Source of the DNA: Pseudorasbora parva
Taxonomy: Eukaryota > Chordata > Actinopteri > Cypriniformes > Gobionidae
NCBI RefSeq assembly: GCF_024679245.1
Contig: NC_090189.1
Location: forward strand, 37,470,889-37,534,888
DNA length: 64,000 nt
Reading direction: 5' to 3'
Positions within the stretch are counted from its first letter, which is position 1. Every line of letters begins with the position of its first letter. Below the pieces are notes generated by a model. The model saw only the letters and a program-made list of their open reading frames with translations, was not told the DNA's origin and ran no database searches. Shown one piece after another: positions 41,251 through 53,401 of this stretch. A program made the position numbers and the translations under genes.

Positions 41251-41429
41251 TGAGCTCTGTTGACATTTGACTATGCGTGGCTTCGTTGCTCTGATTGGTT
41301 GTAGCTCTATCCAATTGAGGTCTTTCCTGGTTGGGTTTAAACACGCCCCATAATCACAGCCCAATGGAGCAGTTTCAGACTCATATTCTGACTAGAATTG
41401 AGTTTGACCACGTCAGGCTAGGTTGTTCG

Positions 41430-43897
41430 TACATTTTTACGCAAATTTGGAATTTTTTGATAAATGATGATGTGTTCTTAAAAAAAATTTACGCACATTT
41501 CACACACAAATTTTCGCATATGCATGGTTATAGAATGAGACCCAGTGCTATTTAAATAATAATTTTGCACATTATAATATGCTAAGTTAGGACTCTCAAC
41601 TAGCTTAGAAAACATATTTCTGGTCTTAATCATAGCTTCAGAAGAAATATAGCACACAAACCAGATGGACTTATGATGCTTTTTTGGTCCTTTTTGGAAC
41701 TTGACAGCCTTTGGTCCTCTTGTACAGAAAAGAAGAGTGTGGACATTCTTCAGAGCATCTGCTTTTATGTTCCGTGGAAGAAAGCCATTCAGGTTTGGAA
41801 TGACACGGAAGGGAGGACATGAGGTGAACTATTTCTAAAATGAAAGAAAATTGAAAAGCGTCAGACGGTGAGCACACAAATCTAGGTCAGTGAATCGCCA
41901 TCCTGGCATAATTACCTTCTGCTAATGTGTTGTGCTGTAATCCTGCGATATTGCCCGGCTGTACGTGCAGATTACAACAACCTGTTTTTTTCAGCGCATA
42001 AAAACACACACACACATCCTCTCTTCACTCTGATTCCATTCTCTGACTGAATGCATCAGAGACCTGTGGAAATAGGGCACGTTTGTTTGCAAACACACAG
42101 TTTCCTTTAAGGTCTGTTAGCGGGAGCTTCATTTTGGAAATGCCTAAGCATAAAAACTGGTATATTTTGCTTCCTCTTCATTCATTTATATTTTAAACCT
42201 TTTTGATGTGTGGGTTAAAGGCAATAAATAAGTCATTAGACTATGCAGAAGCGGTTCGGCCGTGTGCGTATGCGTGTTTGTTAACGCATGCTCCCTCGCT
42301 ACCCTAAACAATTATCTCCCACGTAAAGCCAGATGCCACAATCCAGTAGCCGAAGGCATGATATATCAACACCCCTTCAAGTTCGTCAGAAAAACCCGTG
42401 CAGCACGATCTGTTGCTATGCTGAAAATTGCGAGTCAGCTGTGCCTTTCAGGGTTGAGGAGTGTGACGGGAAAAACAGAGCAATGCGAGGACATGGTACC
42501 ACAGGGGCCATGGCAGCGTCTAATGGAATCGCAGCTGGCATGGCAGAGTCCCTCCGTGGCTGCGGCTCTGTCTCAATTATAGTCTAACCCCATGCGGCAA
42601 GCAGGCCTCCTTAAAGCCCTCCTCGAACAAATAATTCATCATCAGCTGCTCTTTGCTGGAGACCTGCAGCCTGACAAAAGTTAGTTTAGGATCCAGAGAG
42701 TGAATCATGCAATACCCTCCAAGGCTCCAAAAATAGCAGAAGCCCGGAATGGCAAACTATGTCTGGGCTTTAATGAGATACTGAGGATATGAAACTACAA
42801 TAAGCAAAATGTGCAGGCAAAGTGCCTTTTCAATTTTAAGGATTGGAATAGCTCTGTGTTTAAATAACGCCTCACATAGAAAAACAAATCCGCTGCATTG
42901 CATCATTTTATGTATAGGAATTAATTTATTATCAAGTGTTTATTGCCTTTCCAACCTACAGAGACATTTACATGAATTATGTGAAAGCTCATTCATCATT
43001 TATTTGGTGTGGATCTCTTTGATATCGTAGTTCTTTCTCCTAGATGGCAATGAGATTAAACAATGGACAAAAAATAATGTTAAGTATGAAATTCTTAACA
43101 TTATTTTTTAATATAGTAAAATTCATATATGGAAATGTATGGATGTGTTGGATTAAACAGAGAACAAACTGACATGTCTCCTGAGAGAGATAGACCCCGA
43201 TAATCTCAAAAGTATGTTGAGTTCAAGAAAGATTATGATTTTAATATGAACTGACTACCCACATTTATTACACGGCTCTTTTGATTCACACCGTTTCGCG
43301 GTCTGATGTTTCCTAACATTCATTGTCATCCATAGAAATGGTCTATTAGAGAGCTCATCTGTGTAATTGAAAAAGGTATCATAAATACAAAAGGTGTAAA
43401 GAGTACCTGAAAATCATACTTGAGCGAAAGTACAGATGCCTTGCAGCGAAAATAACTCCATTAAAAGTTACAAAGCACCAGTTCCATTACGACTTGAGCA
43501 AAAGTCTTGTATTGTCTTTTTACTGAATATAGGCCCCCCTTATGAAAAGTTAATTTTATGAAGTATACTTAAGTAAAGTTCAAGTATATTTAAGTATACT
43601 TTATGTAGTAAGTATACTAATATCAATGTGCACTTGTTTAGTACAAGTATAACAAGTCAAGCATACTTAAGTGCAATTTTAACCATATTTCTGAGAAATA
43701 CATAAAAGTAGACTGAAAGTATACTCCCTATTTTTAGTTTAAAAGATGTCTAATAATATAACACTTGAATAAACTTCTTTTTCATAAGGGCAGATATGCT
43801 CAACACCTGAGAGACATGCCAGTAAAAATAAGAAATAATAGATTTTTAAGATGAGAAATTATGTTTATTGTCTAAAATCAAAATAACACTGAACAAC
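41430..43897. other. Mostly unique-looking sequence, no recognised exons
   Basis: Relatively balanced base composition at 41880-42000 and 42250-42750, with few repeat signatures. Frames of 70-110 codons occur but have no recognisable domain. 43540-43780 is a simple AAGTATACTTAAGT-type repeat. Confidence 0.4.
43540..43790. repeat. Degenerate AAGTATACTT repeats
   Basis: Multiple AGTATACTTAAGT-like words, largely self-complementary, end near CTTTTTCATAAGGGC. The TTATGAAAAGTTAATT motif at 43548 mirrors that end, so this may be a small inverted-repeat element. Confidence 0.5.
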
Positions 43898-43901
43898 TTA
43901 A

Positions 43902-45900
43902 AGGGGTAGTTCACCCAAAAATGAAATTTCTTTCATTAAGGGGGGGGGGGGGACACTCAGTTTCAGTCAATCTCATGTCAATCTTGAGTACCTATAGAGT
44001 AGTATTGCATCCTTCATATCTCAGAAAAGTCTTTAGTTTTATCATATTTATAAAAGAAATATAGGCTGTACCGAGTCTTTCTGGAAAAAACTGAGTGGCT
44101 AGAGGCGTATCGTGTTGGCGGAGCTAAAGAATGAGGAGGGCGCAAAGCGGTGACGTCCTCAAGCGTGGAGGAACCCATGGCTATCTCAGCTAATACAGAT
44201 AATGATCCAGAATCAAATCTGAGGGAGAAATAAATTGAACAGGAGAAACGGCAACATCAGGACGTCCGTCTCTGTGGTATGTACTGTATTTAGGGGCCTC
44301 TCAACATTTCTGTGTCTTTACTCGCAGTGTATGAGGACATGATTCGGTTTATGGACTATTGTATGCGACTAAACCTTAGAAGTAGCAAGCAAAACGGTTT
44401 TGCACATCAGACGAGTGTAACGTTATACATAGAACAACAATGGAGTAACCGTTAGCGCATTTGAATGACGAAGCACGCGATCGTGTCGTTTACTGATGTT
44501 TACTCACGCAACGAGCCAACAGCAGAGACATCTGAAGCAGTTTAACTCACTGACTGCTTCCAAAGCAGGACCGAACCTTTATCGCTGGGTCCGCTCCGTC
44601 AAAAACACACTTCTTTGGTATGATTTGGTGAAGTGCTGTGACAGCAGTGGCGTGTAAATCCACTTTGAGACGCGACTGAAACGATGTTGTGAAGCTTCCC
44701 GTCATTTCTGCGTTCAAATCGGTTCAAATGCAGCGCTGCCTTCCCGGAATGCTGTGCTGAAGCGTTGAAGTCGCTCGACGTCACCCATAGGAATAAAGTG
44801 GAGCACGGCGCGCCAGATAAGTGTTCACGGACGACTGGATCTGCACCTGAGAGAGTGTTTACAGGCGTGCATTTCCTCTCTCTCGCTCTAGTTACGCGCG
44901 CGCACCCTACCGGGAGAAGAGCCCGTACGGCCCATACAAGGACCTTCCGCTCTATTAACGTCAAGCCGACCCATACTCGAAAAAAACTCTCCGAAACTTG
45001 TAAGAAACTGGAAGGAGTATTTTTAACACAGAAATACTCCATCAAACGTCCAACATTAGTTTTTGAAACTTTGTCTATGTTTAGGATGGGAATCCAAGTC
45101 TTTAACAGTGTAAAAAGCTCAGTATGCATGAAACAGCATTTCACCGCCCCTTTAATGACTCACCCCAATGTCGTTCCACACCGTAAGACCTCCGTTCATC
45201 CTCGGAGCACAGTTTAGGATATTTTAGATTTAGTCCGAGGCCTTTCTGTCCTTTAAATGTAAGGGTATGCCCACTTGCTGTCCACGTCCAGAAGGTAATG
45301 AAAACATCATCAGAGTAGTCCATATGTGACATCAGTTGGTTAGTTAGACTCTTTTAAAGCATTGACAATACATTTTGGTCCAAAAATAACAAAAAATACG
45401 ACTTTATTCAGCATTGTCTTCTCTTCCACGTTTGTTTTCAAACCTCAAATAAAGATTCAAACGGTTATGAATCAGCGTATTGATTCATGATTCGGATTGC
45501 ATTCAAACAGCTGAAGTCACGTGACATTGGCGATCCGAATCATGAATCAATACGCTGATTCATAACCGTTTGAATCTTTATTTGAGGTTTGAAAACAAAC
45601 CATGAAGAAGACAATGCTAAATAAAATCATAGTTTTTTTTTTATATTTTTGGACCAAAATGTGTTTTTGATGCTTCAAGAGATTCTAACTAAGTAATTAA
45701 CTGATGTCACATATGGACTACTTTGATGATGTTTTTATTCTCTTTCTGGACATGGACAGTATAGTGTGCATTCACTTGCATACGCTCTCGGACTAAATAT
45801 AAAATATCTTAAACTGTGTTCTGACGGGTCTTACGGGTGTGGAACGACATTAGGGTGAGTCATTAATGAAAGAAATTTCATTTTTGGGTGAACTAACCCT
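43902..45900. mobile_element. Palindromic TTAA-type element, interrupted
   Basis: Left end AGGGGTAGTTCACCCAAAAA, right end TTTTTGGGTGAACTAACCCT. TTAA lies outside both (43898-43901 and 45901-45904). The two arms continue as mirror images for roughly 350 bp each (ACCGTAAGACCTCCGTTCAT, GGTTATGAATCAGCGTATTG) and meet near 45520. A 1.2-kb TTAA element is inserted in the left arm. Confidence 0.88.
43940..45151. mobile_element. TTAA element nested in the palindrome
   Basis: It starts with a run of 13 G and ACACTCAGTTTCAG, and ends CATTTCACCGCCCCT. TTAA is duplicated (43936-43939 and 45152-45155). The untouched right arm of the host palindrome shows the empty site with a single TTAA. Frames inside (for example 44599-45144 minus) have no known domain. 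Confidence 0.85.
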
Positions 45901-46235
45901 TTAAGTGAACGTAAACAGCTTGGAGAATATTGAATGCATATTAGTGTATAGGATCCATGTATTCGGTCTTAAAGTGACAGCAGCTTTGTAGTGAGCTTTA
46001 TCACTTTTATACAAGTATATAAATTAGTTTATGGTAGTCAAATGCAAGCTTGTCAGATGGAGCATCACTGACTGGCTTAAACCATGATGGCATAGCATGC
46101 TTTAATACAACAATAATAAAATAATGCATTGACATAAAAAGTACATAAAGTACTTTTAAAAACAAGTTCTTATGCACTTTTACTTAAGTAAAAATATGTC
46201 TTAGTAATATTTGATCAGCAGTACTTTAGCTTTTA

Positions 46236-47145
46236 CTCAAGTAATGGAATTGTGTTCTTTGTCCACCTCTGCATTAATATGGAGTTGGTCCTTTGCAGCT
46301 ATAACAGCTAACAAGAGCTTTTTTCTATAGTGTTTCTGGCTGAATTTTTGCCCATTTGTCTTGTAGTTCATTTGTAAGGTCAGACGCAGATGTTGGACAA
46401 AAAGACTTGGCTTGCTATCTCTGTTCCAGTTCATCCCAAAGGTGTTCTGTGGGTTGCGAACAGGGTTCTTTGCAGGCCGGTCTTGTTTTTTCACACCAAA
46501 GTCAGTCAACCATGTCTTTTTGGGCCTTGCTTTGTGCACCAGGGCACAGTCATGCAAAAGAAAAGGGCCTTTCTCAAGCTGCTTCAACAAAGTTGAAAGA
46601 ATAGCTCTCTACAACATGTTTTGGTATGCTGGAGCATTAAGATTTCCCGTTTTCTTGAAGTAAGTGTCCTAACCAAATCCCATACCCTTATCGTCCACCA
46701 AACTTTACAGTTGGCACAATGCAGGTAACGTTCTCCTGTCCATCCGCCCATCAGACTGCCAAACACATGGCATTTTACATGGTGCTGCTGCTCTGCCATA
46801 GAAACCCATTCCATGAAGCTCCCCCCGCACTGTTTTTGTGCCAACATTAATGGCAGTGGAAGTTCAGAACTCTTCAGCTATGAAATCAGCAGAGCTTGCT
46901 CTTGCTGCTGTTCACTAAATGCTTCCACGTTCCAATTATACCACTTACAGTACAGTTCAGTAGTGGGATATCTAGAAGGGATAACGTTTCACCAACGGAC
47001 TTATCACAAAGGTGGCGTCCTATCACATCACCACGGTTGAATTCACCAACGACCCAATAACTGCATAATATTAACTGTACTCGGGTTCTGCAAAAATACT
47101 GCACAACAGCTCATATTGCCCAAGCTGCCTACGAGGTCTAATAGG
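46236..47145 (-). pseudogene. Tc1/mariner-type transposase relic
   Basis: Minus-strand pieces read RGDVIGRHLCDKSVGETLSL, LLDIPLLNCTVSGIIGTWK (HTH region), GPFLL then CPGAQSKAQKDMVD, PTEHLWDELEQR (last catalytic Glu region), PTSASDLTNELQDKWAKIQP and finally VIAAKDQ/KGPTPY-type C-terminus. There are many stops and frame changes and the catalytic Asp motifs are not preserved. TIRs were not outlined. Confidence 0.7.
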
Positions 47146-48290
47146 GCTCATTAATATCACAGGCCCTATTTTAACGATCTGAGTGCATGAACTGAAGCGC
47201 ACGGCGCAGGAGCACATGGGGACGTGTCCAAATCCACTTTTGCTAGTTTAACGAGGAAAAAAACGGTCGGCGTTCCAGGCACATGGTCCAAAAGGGTTGT
47301 ACCGACTCAGGGTCTCATCTCCCATTCCCTTTAAAAGCCAGTTGCTCTCGCACCATGGTGGATATGCTATTGACATGGAGGTATATAGACACCCTCAACC
47401 TGACGTGTCAGTATAAATACACGTGTGTAATAAATACACGTATTGGTTAAATAAGTAGCCTATTTCATTCTTCATTACCGCAAATGTCATTCTGATACAT
47501 GCAATGATATATCCATTGACATGAAGGAATTTTTATCCTTATGTACACAATAATAATCTTTTATCCTGTTCATTTTTTATATTTGGCGTGTGCTGCTGCA
47601 CGTCCCTGTGTGTGTAATAATCACGAGTGTGTGCGCGTTGTGCACCTGCCTATAGATGCAAATTACTAACACGCCCTTTAAAAAACACGAAAAATACTGC
47701 ACTCTTGACTGTAGACCAGGTTATTGTTCAAAGTAGGCAGGGTTTACTGTTTTAAGACATGGCTGAGAGCAAATTCCCGATTGTAGCTTCAGATGATGGT
47801 TATTAAGTGTGAAATGTAAGTAGCTAAACTAAGTATTTAATTTCACAGCTGTTTTACTATATTAAATGACTGAAATAAATAATCAAGGATGAAAACAACT
47901 AAACTTTTGTCTAAGTTTGAAAAATATATATAATGTACGTGATTCATGTAATGTAATTCATAACTGCTAATGTGAGGAATGCCCTGGAACCCAGTGAAAA
48001 AGAAATATACCAAAATGTATTTGAAATACATTTATGTTATGCTAAATATACTACAAATACATTTACATGTTTATGTACTTAATAAATAAATACCCTAAGA
48101 TTGTACTTTTGGTGTACTAAATTTAAAGCAACAACTAATTTTGTACTTATGCACTTTCGTTATCCAGAAACAGCGCTGAGGTTAAACTCAGATATACTTA
48201 CATTTATTTTATTATGTTATGGTGGAACTATTGCAAGTATATTTTAAGACTTATATTATACAGAGCCTTACTAATTTGATATTTAATTAT
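47146..48290. other. A+T-rich stretch without recognised genes
   Basis: No exons or element ends were found. 47990-48290 has repeated AAATACATTTA-type words. Confidence 0.35.
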
Positions 48291-48291
48291 A

Positions 48292-48793
48292 CACTCTTAG
48301 TGTACTCTTCTACGTATTTGGAACCAAAAAAGGTTATATATAGAAGTATAGTTGAGTATACGCCAAAGAATCTTTTATGCTAAAAAGGTTCTATAATGAC
48401 AAGAAAGAACCCTTTTGGCACTTAAAAAGGGTTCTAGAACACTGTAAAAAATGAATTTCTTATTTAGTTTTTTTGACTTGTTTCCTAATATAAACATTCT
48501 TACATTAAGAAACAAGTAAAAATTCTTGTCTTTTTTGGGGGAAAATAACTCAAAATTAAGATAGTTTTTGCTTAAAATAAGCAAAATAATCTGCCAATGG
48601 GGTATTTAAAATAATGTTGTTTTAAGATTTTTTTACATACCCCACTGGCAGATTATTTTGAAGATGTTTGGACTAGAAACAAGACAAAAATACTAAATAA
48701 GAAATTCATTTTTTGCAGGGAAATTTTAAGGGATCCAAATACATAGCGCCGATGGAACCTTTTAAGGTTCTAGAACCTTTTCTTCTAAGAGTG
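48292..48793. mobile_element. Non-autonomous element with CACTCTTAG ends
   Basis: Left end CACTCTTAGTGTACTCTTCT, right end TTTTCTTCTAAGAGTG. Arms carry AAGGGTTCTAGAAC and GGTTCTAGAACC. Another element is inserted at 48440-48720. Confidence 0.65.
48440..48720. mobile_element. 281-bp MITE with CACTGTAAAAAATG ends
   Basis: ATGAATTTCTTATTTAG and its inverse CTAAATAAGAAATTCAT lie at the two ends, and TTTGACTTGTTTC mirrors GAAACAAGACAAA. It is of the same family as 36429-37655. Confidence 0.8.
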
Positions 48794-48894
48794 ATATAAC
48801 AGGTTCATGAATTTGCTGCATTGACAAATTTAAACCTGCTTGTTTGAAAGTAACTTCTGAGAGAGCTGTGCTTAATAGATTGATATATTGACGA

Positions 48895-49080
48895 TAGACA
48901 ATGGACCTTTTTTATGGCACACAAAATACAATATTTTGAAGAACATTGGACTCAACTGACTTTCATTTTATGGAATAAACAAGCACAGAGACACTTCAAA
49001 AGATCTTTTGTGTTCTACAGAAGAAAGAAAGTCATAGAGATCTGGAACGGCATCAGGGTAAGTAACTAGTGACAGAATCT
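48895..49080. repeat. Truncated arm of a TTAA palindromic family
   Basis: ATTTTGAAGAACATTGGAC, TTGTGTTCTACAGAAGAAAG and GGTAAGTAACTAGTGACAGA are the standard words of the right arm of this group of elements. Confidence 0.6.
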
Positions 49081-49084
49081 TTGA

Positions 49085-50185
49085 GCAATAAAACTTTCCT
49101 GTAAGTTGAAGAAAACAAACTTTAGATGGTTACGTTAACCTTGACTGGTAGAGAAAAGGCAAAATGGAGGAGAATAAAAACAAGATGCTGAAGTCATGCT
49201 GATTACTGAAAATCCCTCTGGTGCTTTGACGAAACGTGCCACTACTTCCCCTCTCCTGGGGCCAAGCCATTGCTTAGCAACATCTCATCTAATGGAACCA
49301 CCCATTAAATAAGCAATAACGTCATCAGTGCTAAACAAAAAAAAATGAATCCATCCAATGGTCAATCAAACAAAATCAACTTGCTTCCCAGGCTGACAAT
49401 TATGTAATGCATAATGTATTGGCTGTTGCTGCACTCAATACACTTTATGTTGTGCCTCCTATGGTTAGGCTACTAAGACTCCATTAAGAAAGCGTTCAGT
49501 TTGAGCAGCCCTTTAAAAATTAAGTGAAATAAATAAAAGATCAAACAAATAAAGGCCTTGCATGTTCTTGTAAGCACTTGCCCTTGTACTTCTATGCCAG
49601 GAATCTTTAGTCTCATATTGTATTCATTTTTGTGCTGATTTGAGGTGGAATTTGTGGAGCTGAAAGCATAATTGTATTTGTCAAAACACACAAGATTCGG
49701 GTTATAAAACTCTTGGTGCTTTAATTCTGGTGATTACTGTGGATCTTTCAGCGGATTTCTGCAGGTGCAGGTTCTGTATGCTTCCAGACAGTGTGCTCAC
49801 ATCGTTTCCACACCTGCACTGTCCTAGAGATTCACAAGAGCTGATAATGGAAGCGCAGCATAAAGGGATAGCTCACCCAAAAAAAGACGTCTCTGTCAAG
49901 GCTGCGAGAGAGAGATGAGGCAAGAGATAGGGAGAGAGAAGCATGAGGAGCAGACGAGAGGGGGAAAAAAAATTGTCCGGTTTTATAAAAACACACTGCC
50001 ATCTGGTCCTCCACTGGGTGAACTCCTCCACAATGCCTGGCGATGAGGCTGGATAGCTCCCGGTGAACGGTTCTACACTCCTCCACCACCTGGTGGACGG
50101 TGACTGCTCCTCACGGCTCTAAATAAGCCTTTAAATAAAAGGGTTATTGAGCTGTTTACATTGATAAAAAACTGCCTACCCTACA
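49085..50185. other. Stretch without recognised genes
   Basis: No coding domain recognised. 49870-50100 contains a few purine-rich runs and repeated CTCCACCACCTGG-like words. Confidence 0.35.
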
Positions 50186-50191
50186 CTGAAA

Positions 50192-50690
50192 AAATGATGT
50201 ATACTGCTTGTTCAAATTGCTTGAATAAAATGAGCTAAAGCAACACAATTGCTATACATTTTGTCCAAACCCAATTGTGGTCAATCGAACTAAATATAAG
50301 ACAAATTGAAGTCCAACTTAATCCAACTTAATTAATTAATAATTCTAATTAAACTCTATTAAACACAATCATGTGTTCATCTGATCATCTGCTCAAAAAT
50401 ACGTAAAAAAAACCCCTAAAAAACACTTTTACATATAAAATTTACTCAACAACATTTACTCGCTCTTAATTTAGCCATATGGAAAGCATGCTGGAAACGA
50501 ACAAGCCCAGCACAGTTTCAGTCAATGCAACACAAATCATTCATGTAATCTCAACACAAACGGATTAAGTAAACTTCAATTTGACTTATATTTAAGTGGA
50601 TTGAAAACAATCAAATAAAGTTTGGACAAAATTCATTGCAATTGTGTTGATTTAGCTGATTGAGAAGCAAATACAAGGTAAACAATGGCA
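50192..50690. mobile_element. Non-autonomous element with long degenerate inverted arms
   Basis: ACACTGAAAAAATGATG at the left, with arm words TTTTGTCCAAAC and CAAATTGAAGTCCAACTTAA. The right arm has TTAAGTAAACTTCAATTTGA and GTTTGGACAAAATTCATTGC in reverse. Right boundary is approximate. Confidence 0.6.
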
Positions 50691-51051
50691 GCAGAAAAAG
50701 ACTGCAATTACACATACAATTTAAAAAAAAAAAACCTACCAAACCATTTAAAGAAAATAGCTTAAATTGAGGCTTTATTTAAACCTCACAGCCGGTTGAC
50801 GCAGAGGTGAAATAAAACTGGATCTAACTGCAGCCATGTCTATGGCAAAATCAAGGTTCTCAGGAAACAAAATCATTGAGCAGGACAAACAAGTTTGTAA
50901 TGAAGACGTGAGGAAGACTGAACAAAGACTAACAGAAAACAACAGTCAACAGAACAGGACACTAATAAACTAATTGCAAAATAATAAAATAAACTCAAAG
51001 TGCAAAACTAAACTCAAACACAACCTAAACGTGACGGTTTTTTTTTTTCCT

Positions 51052-51290
51052 TGCGGTAATAATTATGGAGCCAGATCAGCCTCAAATATAATACATTTAC
51101 AAAACAAAATTCATAAATGCATAGCACAACATTTGTAAAATCTAATTCGTAAATTCAAAACACAATTCATAAATACAGCACAAGTAAAAGCAAAAATATT
51201 TCCCCAAATGCTCACACAAATGCATCTTACCTAAATAAATTTTAAATCTTTACACAAATATGTATATAACAAGTTCTTGAATTAATTTTC
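51052..51290 (-). repeat. Dispersed repeat, copy 1 (inverted to 55795-56005)
   Basis: TAATTATGGAGCCAGATCAG, GCATAGCACAACATTTGTAA and AAAGCAAAAATATTTCCCCA recur in inverted order at 55795-56005. The class is not known to me. Confidence 0.8.
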
Positions 51291-51404
51291 CACCACACAT
51301 TTATGGAAGATGTTGCATATAATTATGGATCATTGAATCTGCATTTGCGAATCGTCACGTGCATGGACTGCATTGCATTTATGTGTGGCATTTTTGAGAC
51401 CTTC

Positions 51405-52440
51405 CTGGCAGGTTAGGATTCTTAAATAGAGGGAATGCCTCGACGTCACTTTCCCGCCGTAACGCCCCCTCAGCCGGGGCTGAGTGGCAGAAGAGCAGCT
51501 GCGTGACTGGAGTTAATGGAGGAAAACACGAGTAGAGCAAATGATCCTTACAACTTACCAAAGATTCAGTGATCCATGGATAATGATATGCAGCCAGGAA
51601 TCGTGTTTTCCTGACATTTTTAGGAGCCTCATTTCGACAAGAATGTTCATAACTGTCATTCATCACATTTTTCGAGTGAATCCCGCATGTATATGAGGAT
51701 GGGTCCGTGTTTTGAAGTGTGTAGTGGTGGTAATATACTTTATATTCACTAAAAGCTGTCACTCATTCAATAAACGCAATCTCACAAAGTTACGCAGTGA
51801 CATTGGTATACAATTAATCTCTTATTTTCACAATGTCTGCACTTACAGAGGATTGCTGCGCGTGTTTAACTGAACTCAGCGCCTGGACAAACGCTCGAGC
51901 GGTGAGTGATTCCAAATTCAACACCTGTGATTGGCCAATTCCGTTGTAGAAGTGCACAAACATGTCTGTTGGCTACATTACTCACCGAGGCGAAAACACG
52001 TTGGAAATGTAATCATTTGACGAGTGCAAATACATATACACACTGGATCTTTTGCTAGCTGCTTTTCGCTGATAATATGCAATTATTAAGAATTCTTACA
52101 GAGGATTACATATCCTAGACAAGCAGTTATGTGCAGCGTTTCACTCTAAAAGCAGAAGCTGCAGCAGTTGGCAGTGGTTTGAGTGAGAAAATTACACGCT
52201 ATTATCAAGTCCGTCTCAAGCTCAGAACGGCGATGATGCGGTCCGTGGACAAGCCTCCCCCTACCCCCCCTCTGGCGGCGGGCCTGGTTTTGTGAGTTTT
52301 CGCTGCATTCGCGCTGTAAACCAATGCTGCCTCTCAGTCTTTCTGCCACTCAGCGGGGGCGTAATCACAGTCACGCCAGCTGACGATGACGTCACGTGCA
52401 TTCCCTCTATATCTTTTTTTTGGAGGATGTTCTGTTTAGC
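51405..52440. mobile_element. Putative ~1-kb element with inverted ends
   Basis: TAGAGGGAATGCCTCGACGTCA and GAGTGGCAGAAGAGCAGCTG at the left are mirrored on the right by TGCCACTCAGCGGGGGCG and TGACGTCACGTGCATTCCCT. Part of this sequence also occurs at 34890-34946. No coding evidence; exact boundaries unknown. Confidence 0.5.
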
Positions 52441-53395
52441 CAATCGTGGTGAGCTCTTAATCCACCAATCAAAACGCTTTTTACTGATCAGACTCAAGAA
52501 GCTCAACTCTGCGCTTGTTCTGTGCATTGTTTCATGATCGTTTTTTTCATGAACTTTATGTAAATACATTTTAATGGGTACTCTTTTTCTAGCACCTGAT
52601 TACAATTTCTACAAAATTATGATTTATATTGTTTGCACAAAATACAGCTACCTGGTTAGCCTGCTGTCTTATTCACCAAAGTTGCATACCCTGTTTATTC
52701 ATGTTAACTTTCAAAATTGACTTTAACATTAAACAATATTATAAGAGTATAGTAAGAGAAATAGATTAAGTGGTCTTTTTAGATCTCTTTATAGTTTGTC
52801 ATAGGAAAGTAACAGGTTACAATATTTCTGTAGATCTGAATATTCAGCTTATTACTAGCACTTTTTACATTTCACCTTACCTTTAGGGCTGACCTCTGGT
52901 TGTTGCCCATTTTATTAAACTACATTAACAGGTGTAGTCCTAATAATTTATACTTCACACAAATTTAGTCACTCATTGTATTTATTCACAAAATATAAAA
53001 AGCAATATGGTAGAGGTAGTTCACAAAAAAAGAATCATCCTTGGGTTATTCCTGTGAATGTTGAATAAGTAAAAATTCTATACAGATAAATAAAAATACG
53101 CCAAAATAGTACAAATAAAGTACAGCACATGCAAATCATGCAATGACTGGCAGATTTAAATATAATAACATTAGCCAATAGAAAAATACAAAACAATTTC
53201 AGTGTGACAGATGTTATAAGTTACAACAGGAAAAAAAATGTATTTCATCATTAAAATGTACATTTTCTCATTTGAAATAGTTACAATTATTAATTAGTTT
53301 GTTGCAATTATTATAATAATTATATTGCAATCTAAACACTCGGATTTGTTTTTCCAACACAAAATAAAATGGAGAACTTATTATACATATATGTA
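52441..53395. other. A+T-rich stretch without recognised genes
   Basis: No exons, TIRs or long repeats were recognised. Confidence 0.4.
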
Positions 53396-53401
53396 TATAT
53401 A

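Larger units (their letters stand above)
40260..41420. mobile_element. DNA element with 9-bp TSD, carrying two nested insertions
   Basis: The ends TAGCCTGGATGCC and ACGTCAGGCTA share the TAGCCTG terminus. GGTTGTTCG is repeated at 40251-40259 and 41421-41429. The interior includes an hAT-type MITE (about 40633-41250) and, within that, a solo LTR (40799-41166). Confidence 0.75.

Noticed and set aside
44599..45217. 181-codon minus and 150-codon plus frames
   Set aside because: Both lie inside the TTAA element and match no known transposase or host domain.
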